Positions 35,284-49,460 of a stretch of 64,000 bases of DNA are shown one piece after another. The notes beneath the pieces were generated by a model. It was not told the origin of the DNA, did no database searches, and worked only from the letters and a program-made list of their open reading frames with translations. Position numbers and translations under genes: made by a program. The stretch is from Pogonophryne albipinna. Taxonomy: Eukaryota > Chordata > Actinopteri > Perciformes > Artedidraconidae. Where the stretch lies: positions 11,613,563 through 11,677,562 of the forward strand of contig CM053247.1 of the NCBI GenBank assembly GCA_028583405.1. Direction: 5' to 3'. Position 1 is the first letter of the stretch, and every line of letters begins with the position of its first letter.

Positions 35284-36073
35284 GTCCTCCGTCTGCTTCA
35301 CCTAGAGACAGATGGTCTGACAGCATCCATCTTTCATTAACATCAATAGATGAGGTCATCACCTGACTCAACCTCAAACTCTGTTCTTTGAAAGCAGCCA
35401 AAATGTCTTTCTACATACGTCTTATTACCCTGCCTCCGGACTAGCTTTTAAATGTGGGTCTAAAAGGGTAAATTAGAAAGGTTTTACATTTATTTGGCAC
35501 CAAACTGCACTGAGATTAGCTCAGCTTCAGCCAACCCGGTGAGTTTTCTTCCTACAGCAGTAAGCTGCTTGGTAGCGGTGAAAACATCTCACTCTCCTGT
35601 TGATAAATACCCTCACTGAGTCTTCGGTTAATCACTCGCCTCCCTATGCTAGATCATATTTTCTGGCAGATTCTACCAGGATTATACAGTTAAAACTATT
35701 GTCTTTTTGTTTTTTGTCTTTTCCTCCATTGAATGTGTAGTATTCCTGCCTGCTCACCGAATCCCACCACACTCAGCCAGCCCCCTCTCTGCCTTCTATG
35801 TGACAAACATAAATCACCAATTTCATTTTTCCGTAGAGATCACTTCCTCACTCATTGAGAATCTTTTTTTGTCTTTCTCTCTCAGGGCTGGAGCCCTTGC
35901 ACTGGTCCCTAACTCTATTTTCACTACCATGTGAATATAAAAACCTAATATCCAAGTGTTGCGAAGGGTGAATCCCTCACCTGGGCGTCAGGCCAGATAA
36001 CAGGAGATCATATTGCAGTGCACACTGAGGAGTCTAGACAATTGCTTTCACTGTAATCCCCTTTTCCCTGGAA

Positions 36074-36074
<1 letters not shown>
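35284..36074. other. Intron, nothing recognised
   Basis: Apparently unique sequence with short frames only. Confidence 0.4.

Positions 36075-36158
<84 letters not shown>
36075..36158 (+). repeat. (CA)42 microsatellite
   Basis: Pure CA run facing the TG run at 36175 across a 16-base spacer. Confidence 0.97.
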
Positions 36159-36171
36159 GGTCAACATGATT

Positions 36172-36872
<701 letters not shown>

Positions 36873-36876
36873 TTAA

Positions 36877-37569
36877 AGGGGACCTATCATGCAAAATGCA
36901 CTTTTTGATGTATTTTATACATAAATATGTGTCCCTGGTGTGTCGGGGAACTCACGCAGCATCAGAAAATAAAACCCTTTCTCTTTTCCTCCGTACCCAC
37001 ATCTTTTAAAAACGGGGGTACAACGAGCTGATCCAGATTTGCTGCTGATTTGACGTAATTTCGGATGGTGGACCTACAGAGAGTTCCTATCACAAACCAT
37101 GCCTGACGCGTTTTGGACGTAATATGGTATTTGTTTACATTAGCAAACATCGCTAACACTCAGAGATAACCTGTACTGGAGAGCGCATGTGATAAAAAAG
37201 CAGGAAATAAAAAAAGGAACTCACCTTGTGATAAAACCGCAGGAGAAAAAGCATTTGAGCTCCATAATGTTTCAGAAATAATCTTTGATGTGGTTTAGAA
37301 CAGGATGGCGTTTTATCACAGCAGAATTTTACTTTATCTCTGGTAGAATTCTGATCAGGCATTAGCTCCGCCTCCTCTCTTTTTTTTTCAAGCTAAGGAC
37401 CCAAAATCCGCGTTTCTCTAAAAGGGCTGGAATAGAGGGATATAAGGGATGTCTAACATGCATGATCTGTTTGTATTTGGAGAAAAACACATCATAGACA
37501 TGTTTTTTATATATTTGTATATATCTGAGAACCATAATATATGCCTAAAACTAGCATGATAGGTGCACT
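36877..37569 (-). mobile_element. TTAA MITE, full length
   Basis: TTAA lies at 36873-36876 and 37570-37573. The ends AGGGGACCTATCATGC and GCATGATAGGTGCACT form the terminal repeats. The right 130 bp is the reverse complement of the 5' part of 16069-16577 (atgcatgatctgttt, acatgttttttatatat, tctgagaaccataatatat), so the family is in opposite orientation here. No coding sequence. Confidence 0.88.
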
Positions 37570-37573
37570 TTAA

Positions 37574-40500
37574 AGTATTAAATATCTTCAAATCGGAACA
37601 GCAACTCAGAATCAGACATCTACATCTTATGTTAACGCTCTGAGCTATAAAATACATCAGATATTCTTTGTATGGTCCATGGCATGTCACATACTTGTAA
37701 TGGTCTTACTGTATAATGATTTGCTTTTTTAAGGGATAAAAGAATCTTAAAAAGGACCTGGATTTATTAGTGCTTTTATTACGAGACAGAAACACTGGTA
37801 TTATGCTCAGCCTTTTGAGTGTGTGAGTCATCGCGGCATAATATGCTCATTAAGAAACCTAATGTATCAGGAATTACCACAATGGATGTGTTGAGTACTC
37901 TTCTCATATTATGCTGTGTTTGTCTATTAACACGTTTTTTTCAGATTAAGTTACAAGAGTTCACACATTTTTAGTTCAGATCAAATGAAGGCTGAGTTCA
38001 AGAATAGGTGGTGCAGTTGAGATCAAATTGTAGGTTGAAAGAGGTCCAAGCAAGGGAGGTGGAGTGGCTATAGGGTCCCCCGCTTAACACCCCCATACTA
38101 CGCCCCCGGGCTGTTTTGGCATCATGAAACATAACAGGCGTGTGGTTAAGATCAAAATAAAGGCTGAGTTTGAATATAGGTGTGGTCCGAGAAATGGCAC
38201 AGGGAGTTGGGGGTAGGAAGTGGAGAAGGGGCCATCGGGATTATGATCACAAACCCAAATAGGTGTCTAGATATTTATTATTGTCAGTGTTTGTCAGGAT
38301 AAAAGAGTAAGCACTTACAAATTAGCCTCGTCTTTCTTCGAACATCCAATAACATTGATTGATATGTTAGAACCAGCTTTATAGAACACACTAAGGTTTG
38401 TGGGAATCAGGAGAGCTTCCCAGGAGAAACTATAGGACAGGCCAAAGAAACCTGGAACGCTGGACCCTGGAGACTTCTTTCTTTCCATCAGAGCAGAACC
38501 TGATGGGACAACACTGGCCAGGCAGACGTGTCCATGTATCACTAACAGTACACAATCCCATCACTTTGCGATGCCAGGCACGATTTCTATGTCTCACAGC
38601 TCTGAGCTGTCAGAGTATTCACACAGAGAGAGGAAGAGAAAGTGTTCACAGGATGGGGATGTTTGATTTTTTTCCAGGACGGATACAAGACCAAGGTTTG
38701 ATCAGTATGTTTCTGTTATCTCGGAATCAAAAAGTCTGCAATGTGGTTTCGTTTTGAAATTGATCTATACCACCTAAATCCCTCTGGTCATGGTAACAAT
38801 CTAAAGGTGTGGAGGTTGTGATCATTTTTAATCCATCTGCTCGAGAATGATCACGTTTGGAAGTTTTATTCAATAATCATTTACCGTGTGGTTTAAATGT
38901 AAAATATGTCAAGTATAAATGTAAAGATAACACAATTTTATTGAATATCAGTGAGAAAAAAACCAAAAAATACAGGATGGACATTATTAAACTTTTGTTT
39001 AAATGTGTTAATACTGTTGATAGTACTAAGGCTCAGTGCAACAACTACAAATATAACATTCTTATATTTCTGATATTGTGATAATCATTGTGTGGAAAAA
39101 CTAAATTAGACAAAAACTTTCTTTACTTATTTCATATTTTCAATAGGTTGGAACTGATACAAAATAATGTCAATTAATTTACAATTATATCATTACGTGT
39201 AATTTTTCACGTTGACTTCTAGAAAAATACCAGCAGATAAACAGCTGTGAGAAGTTGTAATGGTATATTTCAAACATGGACAACATTACAATGTGTAAGC
39301 CTCTTTTTCAGATGAAAACCGCTTTATGAAATCAACTGTTCATCCAGTAGAGCTCTGTAAAGAAACAATGTGCTGGGTGATTATTAGCACCTTTCCATGT
39401 GTAACCCTCTCACTCGTGTTTGCTTTGTTTGGCATCACATATCACAGACATTTGTTTTAAAGGAAAACAGAAAATGCTAACGGCTGTTTTGCTAGCAGGA
39501 GTGTCAGCAGAATCCGGTTTCTACGAACTGAATTGTTAAAACTGAGAAATTAAGTGAAACTTTGAGAATTATTAATTCAGAATCTTGTTCCACAGCGGGA
39601 TTGTCTTCTGTTATAGGTGAGGCTACAACTGACACATTTCCCACAGCCAAGGTAACCTCAACACAAGTTATGAAAACTACCTATCCATCAGAAGAAAGTG
39701 AAAGTCTGCCTTAATCAAAAACCAATGCTAAAAAATAAACTATGTTCTCTAAAGTATGTGGAATTCGAGCGATTGTAGTTATGAGGGTCCTTTACTGTTT
39801 AAACATCACAATGCCCCAGAGCACAAAACCTAGTACATGATAAATTATGTTCCCAGTTTGATGTTGAAGAACTTAACTAAGTTTGAAAAAGAAATACTGA
39901 CCTTGGTAAAAGCAGTTCAGATTGTTTTATCAACTTCAGCCAAAATAATTGGTTCTGTTAATATAGCTCTCTGGCCTCAACAGGAAATCAGAAGTGCTGA
40001 AACAAACACAGCGTCTTAACCACACATACAACAGAGATCAAGAGGATTGTAATCACCATTCTCCTGTGAAACCCTTTAAAAGTTGATATCGACCTTCCTG
40101 CAGGAAAGAGAAGCGCAAGTTCACAGAAACTTTCCAACATCACTGACATTAAACGCAACAATTATAAAGGCTGTATACCACTGACTGCCATGTCTACAGC
40201 ACATGATCAATCATGAAGATAAGGTCTGTACAAATGTGTTGATCAAACCCTTTCACATGTGAAAGTCATTGAAGTGTTCAAAGGGAACAATGGGCTTTGA
40301 GGGACACAGAAAAACACAGCTGACCACAGAGCAGCTCCTTAAAGGCAAAGTGTGCCTTGCTCAGAGGTCTGACAGCTGAGCTTTTTAAGGATGGAATTAC
40401 TCCTCCTGTGCCATGACCCACAGGGATTCTGAGTAATCAATCTACATTCTTTACACACAGGACATGACATGAGACTAGATGGGTTCAAGGTATGATATCA

Positions 40501-40826
40501 AATCAACAGCAGAGGATCGCAGCAGAGAAACAGGGGAGGCTGCGCTGATGGCTTTGCCGCACACTGTGCAATCATCTTCCACAGCACTTACCAGGATCAA
40601 TGTAACCCTTTATTTGAGAGAGCCAGAGAGAGAGAGGGAGAGGGGGAGGAGAAGCTGCAAGTGTTTCTTACTCACCTTTTGCAATGCTTGGTAATATCTC
40701 ACTTAATGTCCCGAAGGTAAAGATCCCTTTGGAAGAAACAGGATGCATCAAAATGTTGATAGAGTATTGAACAGGTCTGCATGGTGTTTATTTGTCAGGT
40801 AACACTGGCAAATATTTGTGTTTACA
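37574..40826. other. Quiet intron, no gene seen
   Basis: Mostly unique AT-rich DNA. A direct repeat of about 37 bp (agatcaaa..aaggctgagtt) is at 37978 and 38149. Frames up to 119 codons (38398-38757) show no domain. Confidence 0.4.
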
Positions 40827-40967
40827 GGGCAGCAGTAGCTCAGTCCATAGTGACTTGGACTGAGCAAGGCTCCAACCCCGACACTGCTCCTGGGCGCTGA
40901 TCCTAATAGTAAAATGGGTTAAATGCAGAATCTGGGGCGGCAGTAGCTCCTTCTGTAGGGACTTAGC
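40827..40967 (+). mobile_element. tRNA-derived SINE copy plus a second 5' piece
   Basis: The promoter-like start gggcagcagtagctcagtcc is followed by gagcaaggctccaaccccga, cctgggcgctgatcct and gggttaaatgcagaa, the order of a common teleost SINE with its middle deleted. At 40935 the head gggcggcagtagctc starts again and soon stops. Confidence 0.7.
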
Positions 40968-40979
40968 ATGGGAACGTTC

Positions 40980-41060
40980 TGATTGGTCAGTACCAAAGTA
41001 TACAGTAGAAGAAGCTGATGGACAAACGGTGCTGCTTTCATTATTTGTGTTACATAATAT
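40980..41060 (+). repeat. Fragment related to the BED-finger hAT left side
   Basis: tctgattgg.cagta and ctgatggacaaacggtgctg match 28564-28620 of the 28541-31668 element in order and spacing. Confidence 0.5.
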
Positions 41061-41132
41061 ATGGTTAAGAGCGCGCTGCTCGCGTCATGGAGGCGTTAGA
41101 AACTTTGTGAATGCTAAACCTCATCTCTCTTA

Positions 41133-41440
41133 CGGCCCGTCCACACAGCGGCGTGCGTTAACGCTTCACCATTCACTTTGAATGGGGTGACTTTTCGCCG
41201 AACTGCATCGTGGGAAGCGACGCGGAGCGTTGCTGGCGTGGCTCACTGCAAAAGTTGAGCAATGTTCAACTTTTGACGCCTCGGCAGAAGCGTCAGCCAA
41301 TCGAATCATATGCCAGTACAAGCTCTAGCCAATCAAACCGCTGCTTGTGTGTCAGGGGCGGGAGATTCATGTGAACTTGGGTCGAGTTTCAGACACGCCC
41401 GCCGGCAAGCATCAAAGCACGCCGCTGTGTGGACGGGCCG
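41133..41440. mobile_element. Harbinger-type MITE
   Basis: The terminal repeats CGGCCCGTCCACACAGCGGC and its complement extend to about 24 bp with no mismatch seen. The 3-bp target duplication TTA lies at 41130-41132 and 41441-41443, the PIF/Harbinger pattern. 308 bp, GC-rich, no coding sequence. Confidence 0.88.
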
Positions 41441-41443
41441 TTA

Positions 41444-41810
41444 ATGCTCTGATTCACTCGATGATTCGCACGGGCCTGACACCAAGTTTATCAAAATCGC
41501 TAGCTATTTGCTAAGTAAGTTAGCCTTAATTTGAACTTGCCAATTGTATATTTGTGCACTGATGTGTCTGCTTTTCATAGCTCCACAACTCAGCACCTAA
41601 AGTCTGGTGAATAAACAAACTCCATAGTCAGCCGACTGTACATAAAAGGTCATTTGTTTGCCCTGTTTTTGATTAAATTGTGTTGTTGTTCCGGTCTTCG
41701 TTGCTGCATTAGCTGGTGTGAGCCGTCCTGGCACAGCCATTGAGAATGTGCCCTCTGTTGGTGGAGTAAGAAGAAACACTTTCCCTCTTTAACATCTACC
41801 TCTGTGTTCT
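41444..41810. other. Intron, nothing recognised
   Basis: Short non-repetitive stretch between two elements. Confidence 0.35.
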
Positions 41811-43070
41811 GGGGCCTCATTTATAAAGGGATATACGCTCAAAAAATGACGTACGCCAGTTTCTACGCAATGTTTGCGATTTATAAAATACTAACTTGAC
41901 GGGAAAACGTGCGGTCCTCCACGCAAACTCTAACCCATGCGTACGCACTAAGCACAAAAACGGGAGAGACGAGAAACTGCGACACCGTTGGCAGAAGGAA
42001 GAATGGAGAGAAATATGTGGAAATAATTCCATAAACAAAATGTTACCTCTCATTTATCATATGAAGAATTCATTTTCAAACATTGATTAAAGCCAATCTT
42101 AAAATGATTAAACAAACGCCTGTTTGAGACTCCTCAGTGCACACAAAAACATAACTTGGAGAAATAAATAAATACGGATATGTTATTTAAAACCACCTCG
42201 AATATGTTGTGTTAATGTTATGAAATGTTTTCTCATAAATGATGCGGTAAGCAGGAGGACAGAATTACGTCTAAACTGACGCCGTTTTGCATTTCTATAG
42301 GTTGTATAGATACGAGCATGGTTTTATATACTATCATGTTTAATCGTGTTTTATGCCGTTTGCTAAGACTTGATAAGTCGCTCGTAAAACACAGGAGGTA
42401 TGGAAACTAAGAACACCATATGTGGTAAATTGTACAGCTAATATAACACAACACATGAGTTGTATTTCCTTTAACTGGTGGATATAGAGTTGCTGCAGTG
42501 GAGACGCTGCGCACAGCTGATCGACAGCTGGGACACAAACCACCAAATACAAAAACATAATTCAGATCCAGTCGTCATGACTCCACACCGGGGGGATTCC
42601 CCGATCATTTCTTACAGTCTCTCATCAAGGGGTGTCTCCTGTCCCCGGTACAAACACACTGCCTGAGGAAGGCTATGTGTATTCTTTTTGTCATGAACCT
42701 TTTTCGGACCACTTATTTATTTATTTTGGTGACGATCCGACCTCCATGCTGTTACTCTGGTTCAAACTGCATCCACCAAACAATATGATTTATCTCGACC
42801 TCCCCAAAATAACTCAAATCTGACACGGTGTGAGATGTCTTTTTTAGCTGTTCTGTCGTCATTTCCTGCAATCTTCTTCATAAAGTCAGTCAGAATGAAT
42901 GAATGAATGGGCGTTTCTTTGACTATTTATAGGCAAATATGGGCGTTACGTGAAGCCCGCAAAAGCTGCACCGCATTTCGAGTCGATTGTGATTTATAAA
43001 GGGAAACCGGCGTAGGAAGTAAGCAACCTTCCCATGTGAATCCTACGCACGGCGTTATAAATGAGGCCCC
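41811..43070. mobile_element. DNA transposon with TIR GGGGCCTCATTTATAAA
   Basis: The left end ggggcctcatttataaa mirrors the right ttataaatgaggcccc. Subterminal gtacgc/cgtaggaa sequences are also mirrored (acgccagtttctacgc; aaaccggcgtaggaag). Length 1.26 kb; frames of 60-78 codons show no transposase motif. The ends are of a type common in fish genomes; the target duplication was not resolved, so the superfamily is open. Confidence 0.78.
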
Positions 43071-45862
43071 AGGCCTCCACAAAACCTGCTCAAAGTGTGT
43101 TTTCCATAGCTGGCCACATTATAAGTAAGGAGAGATCTTGGCTTCTCCAAGGGAAAGTTAACATGCCATGTTTTGAAGATCAATTGACTATGTTTTCATA
43201 GTCAATTGTATAGTAGAGATCCCAAATATTTGTTCTCTGTAAATGTTGTTTTCAAGTTTTTCGTTTCTAAAAAAACGCAAAAACTATGGTTATGCAGTTT
43301 TTTGGGGAAAAAAAGTAACAGCAAAAGAACTGGTATTGAATCTTTTCACTAAGAATAGCAGGGAATCTGTCTTTACCTACAAGGAGGGAAGGCGGGGAGG
43401 AGAACGACGAAACACATTCGTTGTGTACCTCAATGTGAGGATGTGACCATGGGTTCAGGCTAATTGGCCCCTGCCTGTCATGTAGGACACTAGGAAGCCT
43501 CTTTATGTTGAGGCTTCTTGATTGCAGCAAAATCATTTCTATGCATTTACATACATTACGACCTCCGTGACCACTGCAATCGGTGCAGATTCACGGAGAA
43601 TCTTATTTTCCATAAATGATTAAAAAGCATTTCAGAGCACACAACTGTCACATGCTACTTGTTTATTTATTATTGTTTATGTTAATAATTCCTGTTAGAT
43701 ATTTCTTATGTTGGTCAGATTAAGAGCTTGCACCCATGTGACATAATCATAATCAACCAAAAGAAGGCAACATGAAATGTCTTAATTCTTTTGTGAAATG
43801 TTTTCTTGTGAAGGAATGCTTGGTATGAATGGAACCCCCAAGTGGCCAAAAGCCAATAAATAAATAAATACATTGTGAAATGAATCAGCGTGTGAATACA
43901 TTTGATTAAAGAATTAAAGTGACAAACCTATGCTGGGGAAATCCAGGACATTAAAAACTGAATATCTCTAGGGTTTATAAGGAAATTCAAGGAATGTAGA
44001 GTCTGGCACGACTTATAGAAGGAGGTCAGAGCTAGTCCCACATCACCTGGTTTATTTAAGCTCCATTTGAACAGAATTACCATCACATGGGGAGGTGGGG
44101 GGGGGAGAATATTCACCGTCCCCTTCAGGGAGTTTACTCATCATTCTAGAAGCAGTTTAGACCACCATCGGGAAATTATAGCGCAGGCAGTAGACATGGG
44201 AGTGTTGAGGGGGAGGGGAGGTGAGGGGGAAACGTGACTCACACAGACATGACTCACATATCTTAAGAATGATATATAACGTTATGTATTCAATAATGAA
44301 CAACCCAGCAGGAGCCCTGACATTTGCTGTTCAAATTCTGAGAGCAATTTTGAGGCATGAATTTTAGCAACCAAAAATTAAAATCATGAAAATCTGTTTT
44401 CATGATATTGACATGGCTCCTTAATGCATGATACAAATAGCGTATGATAACAAATACTGCAGGAATGGACCCCAAAAAACCTTTCTGGAAAACTGTCAGG
44501 TAAATATATATTCCTACAGTATAGCAATTTTCACAGCTCACTAACAAATAAGTATTACGATTTTAGATGATACCTCATACCTCCTTTTAGCACAGGGATG
44601 AAACAGAACAGAAAGGGTGACTCGTGGGACCTTTATTGTTTGTTGATCCTAAACACAAAGCAATTCACAGGAAGATGTATTTCCTGAGCACATATCTCTT
44701 CACAGTGCATGTGACGCAACGCGAGTTTCCATCAGCAGCAACAGTGACATTTGTTTGCTATAAATAGAGGGCGAACAGGGTCAGCTGTTTATAATACCAG
44801 TAATAACAATAGCAGCAGGAGACTATACCATATCATATTTTCAAAGTTTTGCTTTTAAATGCATCTCACAGTCTTTAGTCTCAGGGACCATGAGATATGG
44901 TTGGAAGCTTCAAGAAAGCTTATCATTTATTCTACAAGTTGACCGTTTTTCTCATACAGATCCCTCAACCCAAGACTTGTCAAAAAGTATCTTCCATCAT
45001 CTGTTGAAAGTGACTATAGCTACATTTTGTTGTGTTTTGCCTCAAGCAACCAGTAGTTGGTGACATATTCACCTCACTGACACCATGTTAGTGGACACAC
45101 AATCTGCTTTAGGGTAGTGGTCATTTTTTATTTGATAGCAAGATAAATAAAGGCTTAAAGAAAAGCCTTGTTGGCCTGTTGTTAGCACAGGGAGAGGATG
45201 CCCCCATTACCAATCTCATATCAAGCCATACAAAAAAATGAAATCTGAATTTATAAAACTTCCGGGTAGGAATTTCACACTTTCTCATAATTTTCAAGAA
45301 GATACAATGACAAAGCAATAAAAAGCCCCGTTTTCCATTTGATTGCTGAAAGGGCACGAACACAGTTTTGTGTAACAATTCATCTCAGTGTATAAACATG
45401 TTTTGTAAAGTTAGAAGTTTGCAGTGGGTAGTTGTTCATGCAGCAGAAACTGGCTCGAGAGAGTACAGTCCAGGAAGTTGTTATTTGTCCTATGGGGGTG
45501 GAAGAAGAGGAGCGCTTGTTGTTTTCCTGTGTGCAGCCTGTAAACGTGTTGGCACTCCTTTCCTGTCAAATGTGTGGCTTTATTTGCCCTACAGGCATTT
45601 CTTTAGTGTATATACGTTTGGCAATATCACTACATTGACCTACATTACCGTGGGTTAGGGTGAGCTGGGCACCAGGACCTTGAGTGATTCTTGATATGTT
45701 GTTTTTTATTAAAAATTGTTTGCTGTCAAGTTATTTTTATTTCCTCTGTGAATAGTTTCATAAAGTCAGACTATATATTTTCCCATGTGGTTGTGATGTT
45801 TAAGCCTGCCACCAGAGAACCCTATATACCTGTTCACTTCATCAGCAAGATTAGATAAACCC
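43071..45862. other. Quiet intron, no gene seen
   Basis: Unique-looking DNA with short frames only; a small TAAA run at 43858-43870. Confidence 0.4.
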
Positions 45863-45870
45863 ATAATAAG

Positions 45871-46349
45871 CAGATGTGGGAGAAGTACTCATATTGTGTA
45901 CTAAAGTAAAAGTAGAAGTACCAGCGTGTACTGTAGGAATACTCTGTTACAAGTCAAAGTCCTGCATTCAAAATGTTAGTCAAGTAAAAGTAGAAAAGTA
46001 TTAGCATCAAATGATACTTAAAGTACTCATTATGCAAATTAGTCCATTTCAGAATAATATATATTATGTTCTGATTATAATTATTGATGCATTAAAGTGT
46101 TATCAAAGCTGGTAAAGATGCAGCTAGTTTTAATGATTTTGAATTAACTTCAGGTGTAACTAAAGTCCTATGTAAGTGTTGTTTATATTTCACATCATCA
46201 ATCCAAATCTGTGAAGTAACTAAAGGCATACAATAAATGTAGTGGAGTAAAAGTACACGATTTAACTCTTAATTATAGTGGAGAAGAAGTACAAAGTAAC
46301 ACTTAAGTACAGTACTTGAGTAAATCTACTTAGTTGCTTTACACCACTG
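45871..46349. mobile_element. hAT MITE, AAGTA-rich family
   Basis: The ends are CAGATGTGGGAGAAGTACTC and the complement of TTGCTTTACACCACTG. The 8-bp target duplication ataataag is perfect (45863-45870 and 46350-46357). Subterminal regions are rich in agtaaaagta/tacttgagtaa. It is 479 bp, non-coding, and lies 82 bp from an adamts3 exon on the intron side. Confidence 0.92.
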
Positions 46350-46431
46350 ATAATAAGTACTGTCCTAGAAATCGTAACAGTCCTAGAGGTAAGATCCCAG
46401 TATCAGTAAAACACCGTGGTTGTGGTCCTAC

Positions 46432-46591
46432 CTTTTATCTGGTAGTCCTCAGAGATGTCTGAGGAGGGGGCCTGCAGCAGAGCCGACCTGCGGTAGACCA
46501 CGTGGACCCGGCCCTGGTCCTCCAGCTCTTGAGTGCCTCTTTCGAGCGGCTCGATGAAATACTCGTCTGAGTCGGTGCGGATCATCCCAGC
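46432..46591 (-). CDS. adamts3: adamts3 exon: C-terminal half of the prodomain
   Basis: On the minus strand the exon is bounded by a good acceptor (ccttctgttgcag) and a donor (gtagga), is 160 bp long, and ends one base into a codon. It encodes [20 protein letters not shown], then [19 protein letters not shown], then [14 protein letters not shown]. The GMIR...(E/D)(F/Y)FIEPLE...GRxHVVYRR pattern is the hallmark of the ADAMTS2/3/14 prodomain, which keeps the enzyme latent and assists secretion. The tail RRSA..QAP.D.S.D fits ADAMTS3 better than its paralogues, judged from memory of the family. It joins in phase to 10697-10884. The preceding exon is not seen to the right. Confidence 0.88.
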
Positions 46592-49204
46592 CTGCAACAG
46601 AAGGCCAGTTAATGAGAGTGAGGAGCCATGCTGCTCTACAGCGAGAGGAAAGAGTAGGAAGTATGCTGTAGTACTCTGATATAGCCAAATGAGGCTGAAG
46701 AGTTCCTGAAGTCTTACAATCATTTGCCATGAGGACCAGCAATTATGCTTATAGGGTCACCAATCAAAATAAGTTTTGCTAAGAGCTGTGAAGGTGTTTC
46801 GAATAATTTTCTATATGTAATTTTTGTAACAATGGTCTCTTGAATCTATTTAGAGATCTGCTTTATCCTTTGGTGAAAATCTTATGCACTCCATTTATTT
46901 GTTTTGACCAAGCATAATTGGTTTGGGCCTGAAGGAACTATGCAAGTGTTTTAAACCAGCACTGTTTCATAGAAGTCTATGAGAAAATGACCCTACTTCT
47001 AACTTGATTTATTACCTCAGTAGACTCAGTAAATTTCAAGTCTTGTTCAATACAGCAGGATATTTATTTTGTAAATTACGTCTGCATTTTGAGTAAAATA
47101 TACGATAAAGAAGGGCAAACTTTATGGTCGGACAACTTTATGATTGACATGTGGCTGCCACAGTGTTGTCCAGGTTTCTGCGTTGTAACATTTGAATCGC
47201 CTAAAAATGTATAGGTCATCACTTTTCTTAGCTCGATCCACTTCTTTTAATTCTGGTTCCAAAAAAAAGGTGATGGTATTGGCCACATTTGGAGCTTAAT
47301 ACCGGTAGCCCACAAACCAATGGGTGACGTCACACTGCGTCAACTTTTTTTTAAACACTCTATGATCTTGACTGGTGCGTTCACAGACAGATGATAACAA
47401 ACCGACACAATAATATCCTACCAAACAAAGTCCTAGTATCGATATACAAACATATCCACAACATAGATGACAATGAACGGACAGATTCTGTAATTAATGC
47501 AGGAAAGAATGTTTCCAAGTACTGATTGCCTGCTCAAATGTATTTGGTTCTCTCTGTGTGACAATCGTTTCACGTTGTTTTGATTCATTTCCTGCAACTT
47601 ATAAACTCTTTCCAATTATCAGCTGGTTCCCCGACAGCTGCAGGTGGTGATCAAAACATCATTAGGGACACATTGGAACAAAATTGCTTTGTGATCACTA
47701 CCTGCCAACCTTAGATTTCCTGCAATAATCCGCCTGCCATGCCTGTAGTTTAGGCCGGATATATCCAAGGCTCACTCTGTCCGGCTAGCATGATGATGTA
47801 CAAACAACCTGAATGAGCAGCTCATCAAAACCAAGTGATGTGCTGAAGCAGGTGTCAGAGGCATGAAAGGCTGAGTTAAGTCACAATAAACCATACAGGT
47901 TAGCATGATAACTACATCTAGCACTGTGCTTTGCTTACCATTCATTTTCTGTAATAATTTCATTTCCCCTACACAAATGAGCTGTTAAAAAAAGCCTTAG
48001 CCATGTGTGATGTTTCAATTCTATGTGAGAATATAAATGTAAAATGCAAATGTACAATGTTCAACACAGAGCCAGCGGCATCAGGTGAGAACGGATGAAG
48101 ACTAATTAATTAAAGTTGTATACAGCAAGTTGCCTCGGGAAGTAAAAACTGCTGCTCCTGTGCACCTGTGCGCAGACAGAGCCACCTCTCACAGCTCCAG
48201 AGGATTTTTTTTTCTAGCTTTCGGTCACAGGGTCGGTCGGTCGGTCCGGTCTCCTCTGCTGCACCTCGCAGACTTTACCTCACTATGGCCCCTCCGCTAA
48301 CACTCTGCTGGACGCACATATGGTGCACTGCAACCAACATGCACACTGAACTCCAACTCCCATAGTCCTGAACCTACCCAAAACTCCCCCATCTCTCCTC
48401 CTATTCACACGCAATACTGGCTGAACTCCAATTCACTTCTTACCCAAGTTTGCATTTGAACTTGAGCACATCAACAGAATATTCATGTCCTGAGGTGTGG
48501 CACACATAGATAAACAGACTGCGTGTACAATTAAATTAAAAGCTTTGGCATCCTGATGACCTCTTCCCTTTGAAACAGTAGGGGAATTAGATCTCCCAAA
48601 AGTTAGTTTTGTTTACTGACATGTTATAACCTCATAATGTGGCCATTATGTTATGGTTTGTTTCAGTTTAAGAGGACCAGGTACATGTCTGGCCAAACAT
48701 CCCTGATAATCGACCAAAGCATTCTAACCAGGTTATGATGCCAATATACATCCTATCAAAACTGTAAAGTTTGAGTTATCGTCTGTCACTTGGCATCATT
48801 CCTCTTTGTGGATGTTGACATAAGAAGCAAAAGCCTAAAATAAATTACATGTTGAAAAGATATGAAAAAATATATATCTCTTCCTGCAAAAAATGATATC
48901 AAAATGTATTCATTAACAATCAAACTTCTGCTTTAACATTAGATGATAGAATGAGTGACTCGGTAGCATTGTTTCAAAAGCAACTAGTTGACATTACAGC
49001 TCTGTAAACCAACAGAGCTGTTATCAAGCAGAGCAGCTCAGAGTAGAGTCTTGTCACTTTAGCTAGTAAAGCCCACCTTAAGTGAGCCTGAGGTGTTGTT
49101 AGCTTCAAGGTTAACCTCCTTCAATTTTCGGGTGGCAAGCACTCCACCGAGCTTGGCTTTGTGAGTTAGAATATCCAAAAAGCATGCTATCACTCATACT
49201 GCAA
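46592..49204 (-). other. Upstream adamts3 intron, no gene seen
   Basis: Continues to the right edge as far as can be seen: no exon for the first prodomain half or signal peptide was recognised on the minus strand up to 64000. Confidence 0.4.
47262..47372 (-). repeat. Diverged fish interspersed repeat fragment
   Basis: The minus strand reads catagagtg..., gtgacgtcacccattggttt and gtgggctacc, a motif set seen in a common teleost MITE family. No boundaries resolved. Confidence 0.5.
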
Positions 49205-49460
49205 AATCTGGGTTTCCCACATAGACTTTGCTTGGGCAGGCCGCCCAGGTATATTAACGGCCGCCAAAGTATATTTCGATTAACTAGTGGACAATGATCC
49301 CTCGCTCTACGCCTCCTGTACCTGTTCGCTCTGCTATCGCGTGAAGGGTCTGCTAACAAGCGATCAACAGAAAGGTTAATGTTGTTGCACACGTCACAAA
49401 ACCAGCGCCCCCCTGAATTCATTCCTGGCATGATTACACCCATCACCACAGCGTCTTTTC
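49205..49460 (+). repeat. Interspersed repeat fragment, gggtttcccacata type
   Basis: Starts ctgggtttcccacatagac, then gggcaggccgcccaggtata and taacggccgccaaagtatat, resembling the end of a widespread fish hAT-like repeat. The right boundary is unclear. Confidence 0.5.

Noticed and set aside
46403..46742. Two longer overlapping minus-strand frames around the adamts3 exon
   Set aside because: Both run past the splice sites into intron. Only 46432-46591 in one frame matches the ADAMTS prodomain; the other is a shadow.
49111..49449. 112-codon minus-strand frame
   Set aside because: Covers an interspersed repeat fragment; no domain and no splice context.
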